56,207 bases of DNA from Prolixibacteraceae bacterium (GCA_023228025.1 JALOCD010000010.1:1-56207), one strand, 5' to 3'; shown: positions 9,201 to 17,749, counted from the stretch's first letter. Numbers and translations are program-made. Notes: generated by a model from the sequence alone, not told the origin.

Positions 9201-10493
9201 TAAATTATCAAGAAAATCAATATCTCCATAAAGTAAGTTTTGAGGATCATTGTTTATCGCGTAATCTGTCATATTTTCAGACAGATGGCTCAACCAAGAA
9301 GCAACACCTTTTACTTGAGGTATAATTTTCCCTTCAGAATCGCTTGAAATTGTGATTAATGATTTTATTTGCTCAATTTCTAAATGATGATTTGCAATAA
9401 ATTTTGCAGCTAAATATTCAGCATAAGCTAAATGCGAAAAACCAAAACGCAAATTTCCTCTGCTTGAAAATAGAGCCGTTTGAATGATTGTCTCTTTTAA
9501 ATCATTTTGAGTAAAATTAAAAGTAAAGTTGTCGGCGATTTCTTCTCCTTCTAACAAAATATCCAGGGTGATGGCATTCTCTTCTGTAATACCAGGATTA
9601 TTTAAGTCCACATAGGATTTGTTACAAAAAATCAGAATTGCAGCAATTCTCGATGCTAAAGCAATTCTTCTTTCAGGTGAATTATGAGTAGAGGAATAAG
9701 TTAATGTTCGATCATAATTGGGTTCGGTGCAAAGAATTTTGCATCCATTGTGAAATAGTTCTGCTCTTGTTGAAGGGAATTGGTTATTTAATTTATAATC
9801 CTGAAGTAAAAATTCCAGTGTTAATGGATTAATTGCTAGAGGCTGAACACTTTTTTTAATTACCTCACTGAAAAAGGATTCTGTGGTAATTCCTGATAAT
9901 TGAACTGCAATTTCAACCTCTTTTTTTCGAAGCGGAGCAAGTACATAAATAGCGACTTTATCTTCTCCAAAATAAAGTTCAAAAAAGGAGGTTAAAGAAT
10001 CAGTCCAATATCCGGTTCTACAAGCTATTCTAAGTGATATCCTTGCTGACAGATCTTCAAATTGCTTTAATTGAACTTTTATAATTGAAGTTAACTTTTT
10101 TATTTCCAGTAAGCATTCGTCGTAACTATCAAGAAATATTATTAGTTCATCTTCCGACTTTAACCAGTCGTTAATTTCAATTGACCGGAATATTTCATTG
10201 ATCAATCTGTTTTCATCACTATACTCATTTAAATCTTTATAAACAAGGTATTTGTATTTTGATCGTTCTTTCAAAGATTTAAACTCAGATTGTAGTGTCA
10301 TTGATTTTCCAATTCCAGGTTCCCCTAAGAGTATAAGGCATTGAATATTATCAATCTGATCAAATGAAACAGCAGTAGTCGTTTTAAAATACTTGTTTTT
10401 TAACTCTGGGTCAAACAGAAATCCACTATCATCTAATACCATTGTATCTTCTGGCTTATACCAGAATCTTTTCCAGTTGTACGTTTGATTCAT
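6291..10493 (-). CDS. NACHT-type STAND ATPase with HEAT-like repeats and C-terminal PD-(D/E)XK nuclease-like domain; predicted defence protein
   Basis: A 1400-residue cytosolic protein. After a short N-terminal lead containing YNWKRFW, the NTPase core shows Walker A GEPGIGKS (57-64), Walker B LIIFLDSYDE (117-126) and a sensor-like RIACRTGYW (155-163), as in NACHT/STAND ATPases. A winged-helix-like region follows, then a long helical part (about 400-1250) that reads like HEAT/ARM repeats and probably acts as sensor. The C-terminus carries GEKTDIYV (Asp1296), IIEVKG (Glu1315, Lys1317) and a following QLANRYL, the pattern of PD-(D/E)XK nucleases. I infer an NLR-like antiphage ATPase whose nuclease sits at the C-terminus rather than the more usual N-terminus. 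The gene is visibly AT-richer than its neighbours, is single, and is bracketed by REP-like cassettes, all signs of transfer. Confidence 0.8.
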   Translation of the reverse strand: MNQTYNWKRFWYKPEDTMVLDDSGFLFDPELKNKYFKTTTAVSFDQIDNIQCLILLGEPGIGKSMTLQSEFKSLKERSKYKYLVYKDLNEYSDENRLINEIFRSIEINDWLKSEDELIIFLDSYDECLLEIKKLTSIIKVQLKQFEDLSARISLRIACRTGYWTDSLTSFFELYFGEDKVAIYVLAPLRKKEVEIAVQLSGITTESFFSEVIKKSVQPLAINPLTLEFLLQDYKLNNQFPSTRAELFHNGCKILCTEPNYDRTLTYSSTHNSPERRIALASRIAAILIFCNKSYVDLNNPGITEENAITLDILLEGEEIADNFTFNFTQNDLKETIIQTALFSSRGNLRFGFSHLAYAEYLAAKFIANHHLEIEQIKSLITISSDSEGKIIPQVKGVASWLSHLSENMTDYAINNDPQNLLYGDIDFLDNLKKVRLVESLLNKFNENSIDDMDWGLRTYYKKLNHPNLLNQLKPYIENQKTYFLARRSAIDIAEECELTGLNDVFLKIALDKSDDITTRSNVIHALIKLGSEENKKRLIPLAIEPQEEDDNDEIKGNTLRALWPDLLTTKEIFKILTPPKRSNYSGSYVFFLYFLEGEITISDIEEGLKWVLDYCSGSKDKHYEFEELEKIIIYSSWNNFYSIENLELFIDVLLERMNNYETIFPLPGRFSTEWPQLIIDGQKRLDVLIKIVQKIDVEKIHLMHSNSELIKDLDFENILNLLLKEDNSEVKSKLAKILNYFWLTSAKEIDQLLTNIKDHPELEKEFRSSIESVELDSPEAKKLKDLWLDQIKWKKKAEERKRNEETVKNNVYNKIIRNIEEFEKNKSISSWYQLFMDLTLTESSLRYGDEFKSDVTTLPGWDIINEPVKQRIIGLAKIYIEIFDENKTEWFGSNTFYRPAAAGYKSLILLQKFDPSFIEKLRNDFWKKWVYILLDFPESYGISGSDKTYQKIIETAYKQIPDEIIEVLIAIIENRNKEDNPHLFILYKVDGCMDTKMQDALLKKVEDGTLKPLAQNYIYNFLLEKGNPKAFKSVKKAIKENSGLLRIELAKSLASFCNHDDWDFIMSEVESDVIFGKEFFLSFVDTHVVAMIPILQRITEMQAAKLILWLSDNFPKVEDPIFEGAHVVGQRESVGNFRDQILRHLTQQGTKEAIEVMEFIQNEKPELNAKFYLVEARKNFRRSNWEPLNPNDLLVLTTRSNSRVILNSDDLLYLIIDSLKRFEIILQGDNALSSLIWEEVSSKKGKSTPKKEEVLSDFLHHHLKSELKTNGISTYREVQLRKPNYVDNGLPGEKTDIYVSYTHSKTKESFSVIIEVKGSNNESVNTNMEKQLANRYLKIGNTIHGLYLVCWYDCDAYKQQNKTGSKTIAEAKISFENEANRLSKNGKTLKSFVLDCSLRN

Positions 10494-10796
10494 CTTCTTC
10501 CTATATTTAAAAAATTGACAAGTCGGACTCTTGAGGAATTTATTCTGACTAAATCAAAATAACTCTTCAATTCCGTGAATTAGATATTTCGTATTAGATA
10601 CTGTCGTTTAAATTGACATCTTTTCTTTGGAAATCATAAATATACAAAGTTCTACACCTCAATAGTCACATTGTTAAAAACTTCCTTGTTTATGTAGAAA
10701 TTATTGTATTGGCCTTTATTTAATCTGAATTGAAAATCTTTTCTGATTTATCCTTTTAGGGATATCAATTGATGGGGAGCAATCGTTAACCCGGCT
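10494..10796. other. AT-rich spacer upstream of the NACHT gene
   Basis: Contains the 5' control region of the minus-strand NACHT gene. I see no ORF, no strong TAnnTTTG box at correct spacing on the minus strand, and no RNA gene. CAAAATAA near 10554 is a one-mismatch -7 candidate when read on the minus strand. Confidence 0.35.
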
Positions 10797-10979
10797 GGTA
10801 CAGAATTGCAATCTGCACCTCTTAACTGCGGATCCGTGATCCGTTCAAATAGCTAAACTGATGCAAATACTATTAACCCGTTTTGCCTGAACAACGGTAT
10901 GTCGAACGGGGAAGTATAGCTATATTATTGGTATTAAAAATCCCGGGCTGAATGGTGCAGATTGCAAATCAGCACCAGC
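10797..10979. repeat. REP-like palindrome cassette, right copy
   Basis: GGTACAGAATTGCAATCTGC... (10797-10819), CGGATCCGTGATCCG (10829-10843) and GGTGCAGATTGCAAATCAGC... (10954-10976), in the same order and direction as 6118-6281. An extra ATCTGCACCAG half unit follows at 10983. The sequence between palindromes is only weakly conserved, but AAAATCCC/AAATCCC before the third palindrome is shared. Confidence 0.7.
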
Positions 10980-11045
10980 GACATCTGCACCAGTGGCGTT
11001 CGTGTAATTCGTTCAAATTCGTGAGATTCGTATTGCCTACAGGCA

Positions 11046-11537
11046 TTAAGGAAACAACTCCCCAATCACCTTCCTCCCACTCTCTGTTCTGAAGTTTAAA
11101 TCTACAAATCTTTGGACACCTTCCGGGGAAACCTGATCTTCCACAGAATTCACTAGAAAATCAGCTTCGACCAAAAGTTGAAAATCAACATCGTCAATGG
11201 CCGAAAAGGTGTGGTGCTTGCTGATGATAAAACAAACCCTGTCAACAACTTCCGGGCTAACAGAAATAGATTCAAGAATCTCTCTTGCTATCGGTGGACC
11301 CTCCTGTTCCTGCAACTTTCCATCGCAATAGCCAAATTTTGCTTCCGACACATGAATGCCGATGTCGTGCAAAATGGCCGTCAGCTCAAGCACGTACTGC
11401 TTCGCAGTATCCAAACCCTCCAGGCGACCCAATAGTTGGGCATATCCAAACACCTTGAGCGAATGCTCTATTCTTTTCTGATCCCCCCTGTTTCGCCGGA
11501 TCATCTCCTGCAAAACAACTGCAACCTTCTTATCCAT
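11046..11537 (-). CDS. HD-domain phosphohydrolase
   Basis: A 163-residue protein with the HD metal-binding pattern: His25, His57-Asp58 in ILHDIG, His108-His109 in SKHHTF, and Asp126 in VEADF. HD proteins hydrolyse phosphate esters, often of nucleotides; the substrate here cannot be told. The ATG at 11535-11537 lies inside the end of uvrB, with an 8-nt overlap (ATGGATAA), so the two are almost certainly translated together from one transcript. No membrane segments. The length is close to that of other short standalone HD proteins. Confidence 0.82.
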   Translation of the reverse strand: MDKKVAVVLQEMIRRNRGDQKRIEHSLKVFGYAQLLGRLEGLDTAKQYVLELTAILHDIGIHVSEAKFGYCDGKLQEQEGPPIAREILESISVSPEVVDRVCFIISKHHTFSAIDDVDFQLLVEADFLVNSVEDQVSPEGVQRFVDLNFRTESGRKVIGELFP

Positions 11538-13557
11538 TTTTCCGCTCTTTTAACAATTTTTGCATGGCAAACATCTCATCTCGCAACCTGGCAGCTTCAA
11601 TAAAATCAAGCTCTTTGGCAGCTTTCTCCATCTCCTTTTTCGTCTTCAGGATCGCCTGTTCCAGCGCCTCCGGTTTCAGATAGGCCAAAACGGGATCCGC
11701 GGCATAGTCAACAGTTTCGGGCGGCAGATATGGTTGTGGTCCGGCTGTTTTGGAGGCCCTGTATTCCAGTCCGATGATCTCCCTGGTAGGTTTGATGATG
11801 GCTGTCGGCGTAATGCCATTGGCCAGGTTGTATTCGTGCTGCTTGTTTCTCCTGTAATTCGAAGAGTCGATCGTTCTTTGCATCGAATCGGTGATCTTGT
11901 CAGCATACATCAGCACCCTTCCATTCAAGTTTCTCGCGGCACGGCCTGCCGTTTGCGTCAGCGAACGTTCCGAACGAAGGAATCCCTCCTTGTCCGCATC
12001 CAAAATGGCAACCAGCGAAACTTCAGGCAGGTCAAGCCCTTCACGTAGCAAGTTGATGCCCACCAACACATCAAAACTCCCCTTCCTAAGCTCCTCCATG
12101 ATCTCTACCCGCTCCATGGTATCCACATCCGAGTGAATGTAACGGCATTTGATGTTGATGCGGTCAAAGTATTTGGAAAGCTCCTCAGCCATCCTTTTGG
12201 TCAGGGTGGTGACCAGAATCCGCTCATTCTTTTCTACCCGTAGATGTATCTCGTGAATCAGGTCATCGATCTGGTTGTGCGCCGGCCGTACCTCAATGAT
12301 TGGATCAAGCAGCCCTGTCGGCCGGATAATCTGCTCCACAATGACCCCCTCACTTTTCTGAAGCTCATAGTCGGCAGGGGTGGCACTGACAAAAACCATC
12401 TGTGTTGCTACCGCCTCGAATTCGTCGAATTTCAAAGGCCGGTTGTCAATGGCGGCCGGTAGCCGGAAGCCATAATCCACCAAGGTGGTTTTTCTTGATC
12501 TGTCACCACCATACATCGCGCGGATTTGAGGCATGGTGACATGGCTCTCATCGATGATCATCAAAAAATCGTCGGGAAAGAAATCGAGCAGACAGAAGGG
12601 ACGCGATCCAGGTACTCGTCCATCAAAATACCGGGAGTAGTTTTCAATACCCGGACAATACCCCAGCTCCCGGATCATCTCCAGATCGTAGTTGACCCGG
12701 TCTTCAATCCGCTTCGCTTCGGCATGCTTGCCACCCTCTTTGAAAAAATCAATCTGCCTTACCAGATCATCCTGAATCTGCCGGATGGCCGATTTTGTCC
12801 GCTCCTTGGTGGTCACAAAAATATTGGCCGGATAGACCGAGTAGTGTTCATGCGTTTGAAGCAGTGCACCAGTTTCCGGATTAAACGTTGAGATCTCCTC
12901 AACTTCATCTCCAAAAAACTGAATCCGTACCGCATCATCCGCATAGGCCGGAAATATATCGACAGAATCACCTTTGACCCTGAAATTACCCCGCTGAAAA
13001 TCAACATCTGTTCTTGAGTACATGGCATCAACCAGTTTGCGGAGCATCACATTCCGACCCAATTGCTCCCCCACTTTGACGTTGGTCACGTTGGCATGAA
13101 AGTCGTCCGGATTACCTATTCCATAAATACAGGAGACGGATGAGACAACCACAATATCCCTTCTGCCTGACAAAAGGGAGGAGGTGGCAGCCAGCCTCAG
13201 CTTTTCGATCTCCTTGTTGATGGCAAGATCCTTCTCGATAAACGTATCCGTCACCGGAAGATAGGCCTCGGGCTGGTAATAATCGTAGTAGGAGACAAAA
13301 TATTGTACCGCATTCTCCGGAAAGAACTGTTTCATTTCACCATAAAGCTGGGCGGCAAGGGTCTTGTTGTGACTGAGGATCAGGGTTGGTTTCTTGACCT
13401 GCTCTATCACATTGGCCATTGTAAAAGTCTTCCCCGATCCGGTCACCCCCAACAACGTCTGGTAAGGGACACCCGAAAGGATACCCTCACTCAGCTGAGC
13501 GATCGCCTGTGGCTGATCACCGGTAGGAATGAAGTCGGCGGTTATCTTGAAGTTCAT
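11530..13557 (-). CDS. uvrB: Excinuclease ABC subunit B (UvrB)
   Basis: A 675-residue DNA damage recognition helicase of nucleotide excision repair; it receives the lesion from UvrA and recruits UvrC. Visible features are Walker A GVTGSGKT (37-44), the beta-hairpin YYDYYQPEAYLP that inserts between DNA strands, the DEAD-like DESH box (IIDESHVTMPQ), the motif V/VI region (LREGLDLPEVSLV, QTAGRAARN) and a C-terminal UVR motif (FIEAARLRDEM) that contacts UvrC. Start at 13557 (MNFKITADF) matches family N-termini; an upstream TTG/ATG-like extension to 13626 reads through repeat DNA and is rejected. Co-directional with the overlapping HD gene. Confidence 0.97.
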   Translation of the reverse strand: MNFKITADFIPTGDQPQAIAQLSEGILSGVPYQTLLGVTGSGKTFTMANVIEQVKKPTLILSHNKTLAAQLYGEMKQFFPENAVQYFVSYYDYYQPEAYLPVTDTFIEKDLAINKEIEKLRLAATSSLLSGRRDIVVVSSVSCIYGIGNPDDFHANVTNVKVGEQLGRNVMLRKLVDAMYSRTDVDFQRGNFRVKGDSVDIFPAYADDAVRIQFFGDEVEEISTFNPETGALLQTHEHYSVYPANIFVTTKERTKSAIRQIQDDLVRQIDFFKEGGKHAEAKRIEDRVNYDLEMIRELGYCPGIENYSRYFDGRVPGSRPFCLLDFFPDDFLMIIDESHVTMPQIRAMYGGDRSRKTTLVDYGFRLPAAIDNRPLKFDEFEAVATQMVFVSATPADYELQKSEGVIVEQIIRPTGLLDPIIEVRPAHNQIDDLIHEIHLRVEKNERILVTTLTKRMAEELSKYFDRINIKCRYIHSDVDTMERVEIMEELRKGSFDVLVGINLLREGLDLPEVSLVAILDADKEGFLRSERSLTQTAGRAARNLNGRVLMYADKITDSMQRTIDSSNYRRNKQHEYNLANGITPTAIIKPTREIIGLEYRASKTAGPQPYLPPETVDYAADPVLAYLKPEALEQAILKTKKEMEKAAKELDFIEAARLRDEMFAMQKLLKERKNG

Positions 13558-13570
13558 TGTTTCTATTTCA

Positions 13571-13718
13571 TAAGGATAAAGTAAAAAGTATAAAGTAAAG
13601 AACGCAGCGATCGTGATTCCAGTCAATGATCAAATAATATTTTTAAATCAAATCAAGCCCATCGTGCGGGGCTCACTTTATCCTTTTAACTTTATCCTTT
13701 ATCCTTATTTTATACTTT
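13571..13718. repeat. Long imperfect palindrome, GGATAAAG family
   Basis: Left arm 13571-13600 and right arm 13671-13718 are made of AAGGATAAAGT / AAAGTATAAAGT-like units in inverse orientation. The right arm extends into the last codons and stop of the HAD gene. The loop start (near 13585-13620, ...AAAGAACGCAGCGATCGTGAT) is a close relative of 50375-50405, so the element is dispersed. Confidence 0.65.
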
Positions 13719-14315
13719 CAGCGTATAAAATGGAGTTACATCCGTCGCCATCATCCCTGCCGTTTCTGCAGCCCTGATTCCGAGTGGGCTATCTTCAAAC
13801 ACCTGACAATATTCGGGATCTACTCCAATAAGCTCGGCGGCTTTTAAAAATGTATCGGGATGGGGTTTGTGGTTTTCGACATCTTCTGCCGTTACAATGT
13901 GCTCAAAACTGTCAAGCACACCGGCAAGTTCCAATGTTTTTTTCGCATAGAACCTGGTGCCGCCTGTTCCACACGCCATGGGAAGCTTCCCTGTGTACTC
14001 CCGGATGATTTTTATCACCGGCTTAATTGGTTCGGCTTTGTATATATTCTGAAGAAAGTGATACTCCTTTTTATCGGCAAACTCCTGCGGATCAAAATCC
14101 AACCCAAATTTCTCCTTAAGCAGCACACTCGTCTGAAAGGCAGGAATCCCGCTCAAGCTATAGAAAAGCTCGGAGGTTATTTCAAAACCATATTCAGCAG
14201 CAGTCTCCTGATAAGCAATAAGATGGATCGGCATGGTGTCAGAAATTGTACCATCGATGTCAAATATTAAACCTTTGGCCTTGGGGTCGACTGTTAACTC
14301 TTGAATTTTTATCAT
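13710..14315 (-). CDS. HAD-superfamily hydrolase, beta-phosphoglucomutase/YqaB-like
   Basis: A 201-residue cytosolic phosphatase or phosphomutase. Motif I is FDIDGTISD (nucleophile Asp19, Asp21), motif II appears in ACGTGGT, the motif III Lys lies in the ENHKPHPD segment, and motif IV is FEDSPLGIRAA. A helical cap is inserted after motif I (residues about 30-90), the subclass I type that includes fructose-1-phosphate and sugar-phosphate phosphatases. The exact substrate is not recoverable. Its final codons are built from the right arm of the palindrome shared with the uvrB side. Same strand as uvrB but more than 100 bp upstream of it. Confidence 0.85.
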   Translation of the reverse strand: MIKIQELTVDPKAKGLIFDIDGTISDTMPIHLIAYQETAAEYGFEITSELFYSLSGIPAFQTSVLLKEKFGLDFDPQEFADKKEYHFLQNIYKAEPIKPVIKIIREYTGKLPMACGTGGTRFYAKKTLELAGVLDSFEHIVTAEDVENHKPHPDTFLKAAELIGVDPEYCQVFEDSPLGIRAAETAGMMATDVTPFYTLKV

Positions 14316-14494
14316 CTGATCAACTCGTTTTGGGCAAAAATAACGAAATAGCCATGCATAAACAATCTCGATACGAAATGATCATGATTATTAAACATGG
14401 CTATTCCATCCGGCAACTATAAAATAAACGACTTTCAGGATAATTTGCTAATTTGCATCTTCAAAATCAACAACCCGTTTAAACTTTTTTAGCC

Positions 14495-14887
14495 ATGCCA
14501 AATCACGAACTTTATCTTCCAATGCTCATTCCGCTGTGGATGATTTTTATTGGTATAGTATTGGTAGTCATCGGATTTGTTGATAAAAAATCAACTTTCA
14601 CCTATTTGGGCTGGAGCATGTTCATTCTGGTTGGATTGATCTCTCTTTTTTACAACTTATTTCAGATTAACCCGGTCTCTTACCAGGAAAACAGTCAAAT
14701 GAGAGAAACAGCCACAATTTTGGTCAAAGCAGGCTATTTGAATTTAGCAGGCGCTGCACTTTCTTTGTGTTCCCTATTGTATTTTCGTTACAAAAACAGA
14801 AGATACCTGTTGATGGCCGTTCTGACCATCCTCTTCTTTGCCATCCAGTTTTTTCAGTACTACAGCCTGATTCAGAAACCTAAGTAA
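14495..14887 (+). CDS. Four-helix inner-membrane protein, unknown function
   Basis: A 130-residue hydrophobic protein with about four membrane segments (approximately residues 8-28, 35-54, 77-97 and 103-122), separated by short charged loops such as FVDKKST and RYKNRRY. No catalytic motif is visible and I do not recognise the family. It is followed after 35 bp by a second membrane-anchored protein on the same strand, suggesting a small two-gene unit. Confidence 0.65.
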   Translation: MPNHELYLPMLIPLWMIFIGIVLVVIGFVDKKSTFTYLGWSMFILVGLISLFYNLFQINPVSYQENSQMRETATILVKAGYLNLAGAALSLCSLLYFRYKNRRYLLMAVLTILFFAIQFFQYYSLIQKPK

Positions 14888-14922
14888 TGATTCAACGTAT
14901 TTTAAACATAAAATAACAATTT

Positions 14923-15456
14923 ATGGCTAACGATATCAATGGTTTTTGGGAGATCTTGAAGATCACACTACCTGCTTTGATCGTCTTCGTCACCGCCTAT
15001 TTTCTCTTCCGCGATATGCTCGAAAATGACAAGCGCCGTCGGGAGTTCGAATTCAGGGTACTGCATACCAAGGAGATGACCCCAGTAAAACTTCAGGCTT
15101 ACGAACGGCTCACACTTTTCCTCGAAAGAATTACGCCCGAATCCATGATGATCAGGCATTCCCCTCAGGATTTAACGGCAGGGCAGTACCACCAAATCCT
15201 GCTTACCACAATCCGGCAGGAGTTTGAACACAATCTTTCCCAGCAGATCTATGTTTCTCCCATTCTTTGGGAGACCATTCGGGGCGCTAAGGAGAAGTTG
15301 GTCACGATCATTAATCGTTCGGCAGAGGAGGTGGATCCCAAAGTGGCTGGTTATGAGCTGAGTAAAAAAATCTTCAGCAATTACCAGGACGAAGATCCTT
15401 CTCCGGTGGCCCTTGCCTTGTCTGATCTCAAAAAAGAGGTTGGGAAATTTTTGTGA
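14923..15456 (+). CDS. Bacteroidota-conserved single-pass membrane protein (DUF7935-like), unknown function
   Basis: A 177-residue protein with one N-terminal transmembrane helix (about residues 12-30) followed by a charged helical cytosolic part. The segment QAYERLTLFLERITP and the HNLSQQIYVS stretch are features I associate with an uncharacterised family common in Bacteroidota, though this is from memory. No enzymatic motif. Probably cotranscribed with the preceding four-helix protein (35-bp gap); followed immediately by a strong palindrome that could end the transcript. Confidence 0.65.
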   Translation: MANDINGFWEILKITLPALIVFVTAYFLFRDMLENDKRRREFEFRVLHTKEMTPVKLQAYERLTLFLERITPESMMIRHSPQDLTAGQYHQILLTTIRQEFEHNLSQQIYVSPILWETIRGAKEKLVTIINRSAEEVDPKVAGYELSKKIFSNYQDEDPSPVALALSDLKKEVGKFL

Positions 15457-15468
15457 CAAAATGGTATT

Positions 15469-15570
15469 GTTCACGCAAAGAACGCAAAGGAAGACGCAGA
15501 GAACGCAGAAATATACACACTCAATCTTCTTTGCGACCTTCGCGTCTTCCTTTGCGTTCTTTGCGTGAAC
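15469..15570. repeat. Long palindrome, AACGCAAAG family
   Basis: Left arm 15469-15508 and right arm 15528-15570. The first 29 nt (beginning GTTCACGCAAAGAACGCAAA) are perfectly complementary to the end of the right arm. Arms are degenerate repeats of an (A)ACGCAAAG unit. The T run after the right arm (15571-15576) would let it work as a terminator for the upstream gene pair. Confidence 0.85.
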
Positions 15571-15633
15571 TTTTTTATCAACTAATTATCATTAAGCAAT
15601 TTACATTTTAAGCATCCTTTAATCGTCAATGAT

Positions 15634-17742
15634 ATGGATTCCAGATATATTACCAAAACTATCAACCTGCACACCGGCGACCCGGAAGAGAAAAGAACCG
15701 AAATCCTAAGTTATTTTAAGAAAACCTACAGTCTGGATGAACATCTTTTTGAGGTATTTGCCGATACCTCTGCCATGTACCGTACTGCAGACCCTCTGCG
15801 CCATCCGTTGATTTTCTATTTTGGCCACACGGCAGCATTCTACATCAACAAACTGGTAATTTCAAAAATTCTGGAAACGCGGATCAACCCAAAATTCGAA
15901 TCGATGTTCGCCATCGGTGTGGATGAAATGTCGTGGGACGACCTCAACCAAAGCAACTACAATTGGCCAACCATTGAGGAGATCAAAAGCTACCGGAAAC
16001 AAGTCTACGAAATCGTTGTCAATCAAATAGAAACACTTCCCATTCAACTGCCCATCCGTTGGGAAGACCCGATATGGATCATCCTGATGGGCATTGAACA
16101 TTCCCGCATACACATCGAGACCTCATCGGTTTTGATCCGACAGCTTCCGCTTGAACACCTGAAACCCATTCCAGGTTGGAAAACTTGTTCCTCTGCAGGG
16201 GATGCACCTAAGAACAAATTACTGCCGGTCAAAGGAGGAACGGTCACACTCGGTAAACCATTCAATGATCCATATTACGGCTGGGACAATGAATACGGGA
16301 CCCATCAGGCGGAAGTGGATTCATTTGAAGCCTCCACGTTTCTATGTTCAAACGGAGAGTTCCTTGGATTTATCAGGGATGAGGGCTATCGGAAAGAACA
16401 CCTGTGGACTGCTGAGGGGTGGAAATGGAAAACATTTGCAAAAGCCGAACACCCTTTGTTTTGGAGAAAAAAAGGGGATGACTATCAATTACGTTTGGTT
16501 TTCGAAGAGATCGATATGCCCTGGAACTGGCCGGTTGAGGTCAATTATTTGGAAGCTAAGGCATTCTGTAACTGGAAAACAGAAAAAACAGGATTGCCCA
16601 TCCGGTTGATGAAGGAGGAGGAGTGGTACATCTTGCATGACGGCGCCAATATTCCCGACCTGCCCGATTGGGAGAGCGCGCCGGGCAACATCAATCTGGA
16701 ACATTTTCAGAGTCCTTGTCCGGTTAATCAGTTTAAATCAGGCGATTTTTACGATTTGATCGGCAATGTCTGGCAATGGACAGAGACCCCCATTGCCAGC
16801 TATGAAGGATTCAAAATCCATCCCTATTACGATGATTTTTCGACGCCTACCTTCGACACCCGCCACAACATGATCAAGGGTGGATCCTGGATTTCTACTG
16901 GCAATGAGGCCATCCGGGCTTCCAGGTATGCATTCAGGCGTCATTTTTATCAACATGCCGGCTTTAGGTATGTCTCTTCTTACCAGGAAGTTGTTATCAA
17001 AGACGACAACTACGAAACTGATCCGGAGGTTATTCTTTATTGTGAATCGCACTATGGAAGCTCCCCGCTCGGTGTTCCAAACTACCAGAAGGCCATTGCG
17101 GATTTCTGCACAAATCTTAAACTTTCCAATCAGCAGCGATGCGCACTCGACCTGGGATGCAAAACAGGCCGGACCACATGGGAGTTGGCCCGCACCTACA
17201 ACAAGGTAACGGGAGTAGACCTTTCTGCCAGGACCATAAAGGTCGCAACCCAGTTGCAAGAGCAAGGCAGGTTCAATTATATTTTCCCCGAAGAGGGTGA
17301 AGTTTGTGATTACCGTCAGGTGACCCTGGAAGATTTTGATTTGAAGTCACTTGTGAGCAAGGTGAAATTTTTGCAGTCCGATTTTGCCAACCTAAAAAAT
17401 GTCTTCAGCGGCTACGATCTGGTTCTGTTGAACGACATCCTCGACAGGATCTATCAACCCAAAGAGTTGATTTCCATGCTGCATAAGCGGATCAACGAGA
17501 ATGGCATCCTTGTGATTGCAACCGCCTATGACTGGGATGAAAAATATACCAAACCCGAAAATTGGCTGGGAGGATACCGTAGTTCTGCCGAACCGGTCAG
17601 GGGAATTGAAACTTTGGATGAGTTGTTGAAAGAGCATTTCGTCAAAACGGACCAAACTGCTACTATTCCCTCCCTATTTAGGGTCAATAAACGTAAATCA
17701 ATTTTAAAAGAGGTGGAGGTGACTGTTTGGCAGAAACGCTAA
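15634..17742 (+). CDS. ovoA: 5-histidylcysteine sulfoxide synthase / putative 4-mercaptohistidine N1-methyltransferase (OvoA)
   Basis: A 702-residue fusion that makes ovothiol from histidine and cysteine. Domain order: DinB-like iron-binding helical domain (about 10-170) with His65 and the EHSRIHIE motif (His156, His160) as Fe ligands; FGE-sulfatase-like domain (about 190-450) with GNVWQWTE and GGSWISTG; and an SAM-dependent methyltransferase (about 490-700) with ALDLGCKTGRTT as motif I. This three-part order separates OvoA from EgtB, which lacks the methyltransferase. The fusion predicts both the oxidative C-S coupling (needs O2) and final N-methylation. A C-S lyase step must come from elsewhere. 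Flanked by palindromes on both sides, so it is a single-gene unit. Confidence 0.92.
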   Translation: MDSRYITKTINLHTGDPEEKRTEILSYFKKTYSLDEHLFEVFADTSAMYRTADPLRHPLIFYFGHTAAFYINKLVISKILETRINPKFESMFAIGVDEMSWDDLNQSNYNWPTIEEIKSYRKQVYEIVVNQIETLPIQLPIRWEDPIWIILMGIEHSRIHIETSSVLIRQLPLEHLKPIPGWKTCSSAGDAPKNKLLPVKGGTVTLGKPFNDPYYGWDNEYGTHQAEVDSFEASTFLCSNGEFLGFIRDEGYRKEHLWTAEGWKWKTFAKAEHPLFWRKKGDDYQLRLVFEEIDMPWNWPVEVNYLEAKAFCNWKTEKTGLPIRLMKEEEWYILHDGANIPDLPDWESAPGNINLEHFQSPCPVNQFKSGDFYDLIGNVWQWTETPIASYEGFKIHPYYDDFSTPTFDTRHNMIKGGSWISTGNEAIRASRYAFRRHFYQHAGFRYVSSYQEVVIKDDNYETDPEVILYCESHYGSSPLGVPNYQKAIADFCTNLKLSNQQRCALDLGCKTGRTTWELARTYNKVTGVDLSARTIKVATQLQEQGRFNYIFPEEGEVCDYRQVTLEDFDLKSLVSKVKFLQSDFANLKNVFSGYDLVLLNDILDRIYQPKELISMLHKRINENGILVIATAYDWDEKYTKPENWLGGYRSSAEPVRGIETLDELLKEHFVKTDQTATIPSLFRVNKRKSILKEVEVTVWQKR

Positions 17743-17749
17743 ATTATTA

